This document shows, piece after piece, positions 61,901 through 64,000 of a DNA stretch of 64,000 nucleotides. This stretch comes from Spirodela intermedia (taxonomy: Eukaryota > Streptophyta > Magnoliopsida > Alismatales > Araceae), in NCBI GenBank assembly GCA_902729315.2, contig LR746267.1:7256424-7320423 (forward strand), given 5' to 3'. The position numbers and the translations under genes are program-made. The notes under the pieces were generated by a model that did no database searches, was not told where the DNA came from, and saw nothing but the letters and a program-made list of their open reading frames with translations. Position 1 is the stretch's first letter. Each line of letters begins with the position of its first letter.

Positions 61901-64000
61901 GGATACAAGGCAGGGATGGCAAAAGGTCTGGGAATCGGGTGCACATATGGCATTGCTTGCATGTCGTGGGCTCTGGTTTTCTGGTATGCTGGTGTCTTCA
62001 TCCGTGATGGGCAGACTGATGGTGGAAAGGCTTTCACAGCCATATTCTCTGCTATAGTTGGTGGCATGTAAGTCCCTCAATCTGCACTGAGCTCACCTAA
62101 ATCATATGTCAGTAAACCATCTATCTGATCTTCCCATAAATGTTCTATTTCTCCTCATGTTCCTCTGCAGGAGTCTTGGTCAATCTTTTTCAAACCTTGG
62201 TGCTTTTACCAAAGGAAAAGTAGCGGGGTACAAATTGACTGAGATAATTCGGCAAAGACCTACAATAATTCAAGATTCATCTGAGGGGAAGTGCCTGGAT
62301 GAGGTCTTTGGGAATATTGAGTTCAAAGTAGTGACATTTAGCTACCCTTCACGTCCAGATGTTATTATTTTCCGTGGTCTCTCCCTTTTCTTCCCTGCTG
62401 GGAAGACTGTTGCAGTTGTTGGTGGTAGTGGATCTGGAAAGAGCACCGTAGTCTCTCTGATAGAAAGATTTTATGATCCTAACCAGGGTACTTTCACCTC
62501 AAACTCATATTTGAATAAAATAGATTAAAATACTAGGCTTGGAAGAAGATCATTATATAATACTTTGTTCCTTATTGCAGGGCAAGTTCTTCTCGACAAC
62601 GTGGATATAAAAACGCTTCAGCTCACATGGCTTCGGGACCAAATAGGCCTGGTGAACCAAGAACCAGCACTCTTTGCTACGACCATACTTGAAAATGTAC
62701 TCTATGGAAAGTCTGATGCCACGATTGCTGAAGTTGAAGCTGCTGCGTCTGCGGCAAATGCTCATAGCTTTATCTCCCTTCTTCCCAACGGTTACAACAC
62801 GCAGGTTTGTATGTCTGGATTTCGTGTCTACTGGGTTTTCTGATCGGACGTGTGAGCTTTCTGGGCTCTTTCTCATTTCAACTATGTGCTTCAATTCTGT
62901 TTTCTGACATTCAATGACAACCCAGGTAGGAGAGCGAGGAGTTCAACTGTCTGGGGGCCAGAAGCAGCGGATAGCAATAGCAAGAGCCATGCTCAAGAAT
63001 CCCAAGATTCTCCTTTTGGATGAAGCTACTAGTGCCCTTGATGCTGGCTCCGAGAGGATTGTCGAAGAAGCGCTTGAACGCATCATGGTAGGGAGAACGA
63101 CCGTGGTCGTTGCACACCGCCTCTCCACCATAAGGAATGTGGACATGATCGCCGTGATCCAGCAAGGTCAGGTTGTTGAGACTGGAACCCACGACGAACT
63201 AATCGCCAAAGGAAATTCCGGGGCATACTCCTCCCTTATCCGTTACCAGGAGATGGCGAGGAACAGAGACTTCTCTTCCCGCAGGTCTCGTTCTTCTCGG
63301 CTGAGCCACTCACTTTCCACCAAATCCCTCAGCCTCAGGTCAGGAAGCTTGAGGAACTTGAGCTACCAGTATAGTACAGGGGCAGACGGGCGCATAGAGA
63401 TGGTTTCCAACGCAGACAATGACAGAAAGTATCCGGCTCCTGATAATTACTTCTCTAGGCTTCTCAAGTTGAACGCTCCTGAATGGCCTTATGCTATCTT
63501 AGGCTCTCTAGGGTCTGTCCTGTCTGGGTTCATCGGCCCCATATTTGCTATAGTGATGAGTAATATGATCGAGGTGTTCTACTATCGGAATCCAGATGCT
63601 ATGGAGAGGAAGACGAAGGAATTCGTGTTCATATACATCGGAACAGGGCTTTATGCCGTCATGGCCTACCTGGTGCAGCACTATTTCTTCAGTATCATGG
63701 GGGAGAACCTCACGACCAGGGTGAGAAGAATGATGCTAGCAGGTAACTAATTTCCCCGTTCATCTTCGTTTGGAAGAAAAAGGTTTCTCTTTTTCATGGT
63801 GGGTTGTTGTTATTCATGGAGGAAACCCCCCTTGCTCGTTCAGCTATCCTCAGGAACGAAGTCGGCTGGTTCGATGAGGAAGAGCACAACTCGACTCTCG
63901 TCGCGGCCCGTCTGGCCACCGACGCCACCGACGTGAAGTCCGCCATCGCCGACAGGATCTCAGTGATTCTGCAGAACATGACCTCGCTCCTGATATCTTT
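58912..64000 (+). CDS. ABCB19: ABC transporter B family, ABCB19-type auxin exporter (3' partial)
   Basis: Exons seen: 58912-59160, 59278-59332, 59927-60102, 60178-60378, 61808-62067, 62171-62487, 62581-62804, 62926-63742 and 63844 to the window edge. The start [20 protein letters not shown] leads into the first transmembrane domain ([40 protein letters not shown]). The first nucleotide-binding domain is complete: Walker [11 protein letters not shown]-loop [13 protein letters not shown], signature LSGGQKQR, Walker [13 protein letters not shown], and H-loop VVVAHRLST. The linker ([34 protein letters not shown]) and the start of the second transmembrane domain ([32 protein letters not shown]) match ABCB19 (PGP19/MDR11) closely. 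It works at the plasma membrane in polar auxin export with PIN1 and the immunophilin TWD1. The second half lies outside the window. Confidence 0.95.

Overview
This is nuclear DNA from a flowering plant. The genes have GT-AG introns of plant size and plant-only families: DYW-type PPR, zinc-finger homeodomain (ZF-HD), GAUT, CLE, PRAF/RLD and R2R3-MYB. Single-exon genes and 5' exons are very GC-rich at third positions, while introns and spacers are AT-rich. That 5'-high GC pattern suggests a monocot, but this is inference and I cannot name the species. GA/CT microsatellites are unusually dense and often lie just upstream of genes.

Layout. 3-2639 (+): 3' part of a hAT-transposase-derived gene with tandem BED fingers, cut by the window edge. 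4295-6793 (-): five-exon DUF1666 ('ribosomal protein L34Ae-like') gene. 8680-10614 (+): single-exon DYW-type PPR. 13887-14874 (+): R2R3-MYB of subgroup 1. 17189-18031 (-): intronless ZF-HD factor. 19204-19428 (-): CLE45-type peptide precursor. 21303-24011 (+): GAUT8/9-clade glycosyltransferase. 25302-31271 (+): 11-exon secreted LRR protein. 32739-35493 (+): bHLH47/POPEYE-like factor. 37267-47171 (+): nine-exon PRAF/RLD protein (PH, RCC1, FYVE, BRX). 51388-52842 (+): 40S ribosomal protein S9. 52965-53444 (-): small acidic protein of unknown function. 55300-56153 (-): decayed alpha-tubulin gene. 58912 to the window end (+): ABCB19-type auxin transporter, cut by the edge.

These are independent genes rather than a cluster, and I saw no single undescribed system. 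Three neighbours do touch one theme, vascular and auxin signalling: a CLE45-type ligand, a BRX-domain PRAF/RLD protein and ABCB19. Co-location may be chance.

The best leads are: the hAT-derived gene with stacked BED fingers and lost catalytic signatures; the GAUT protein with an altered DxD motif and a missing loop; the tandem array of CT tracts and telobox-like motifs upstream of the CLE gene; the alpha-tubulin relic that still keeps an ancestral intron; and an exon-like fragment near 10.9-11.0 kb that I could not assign.
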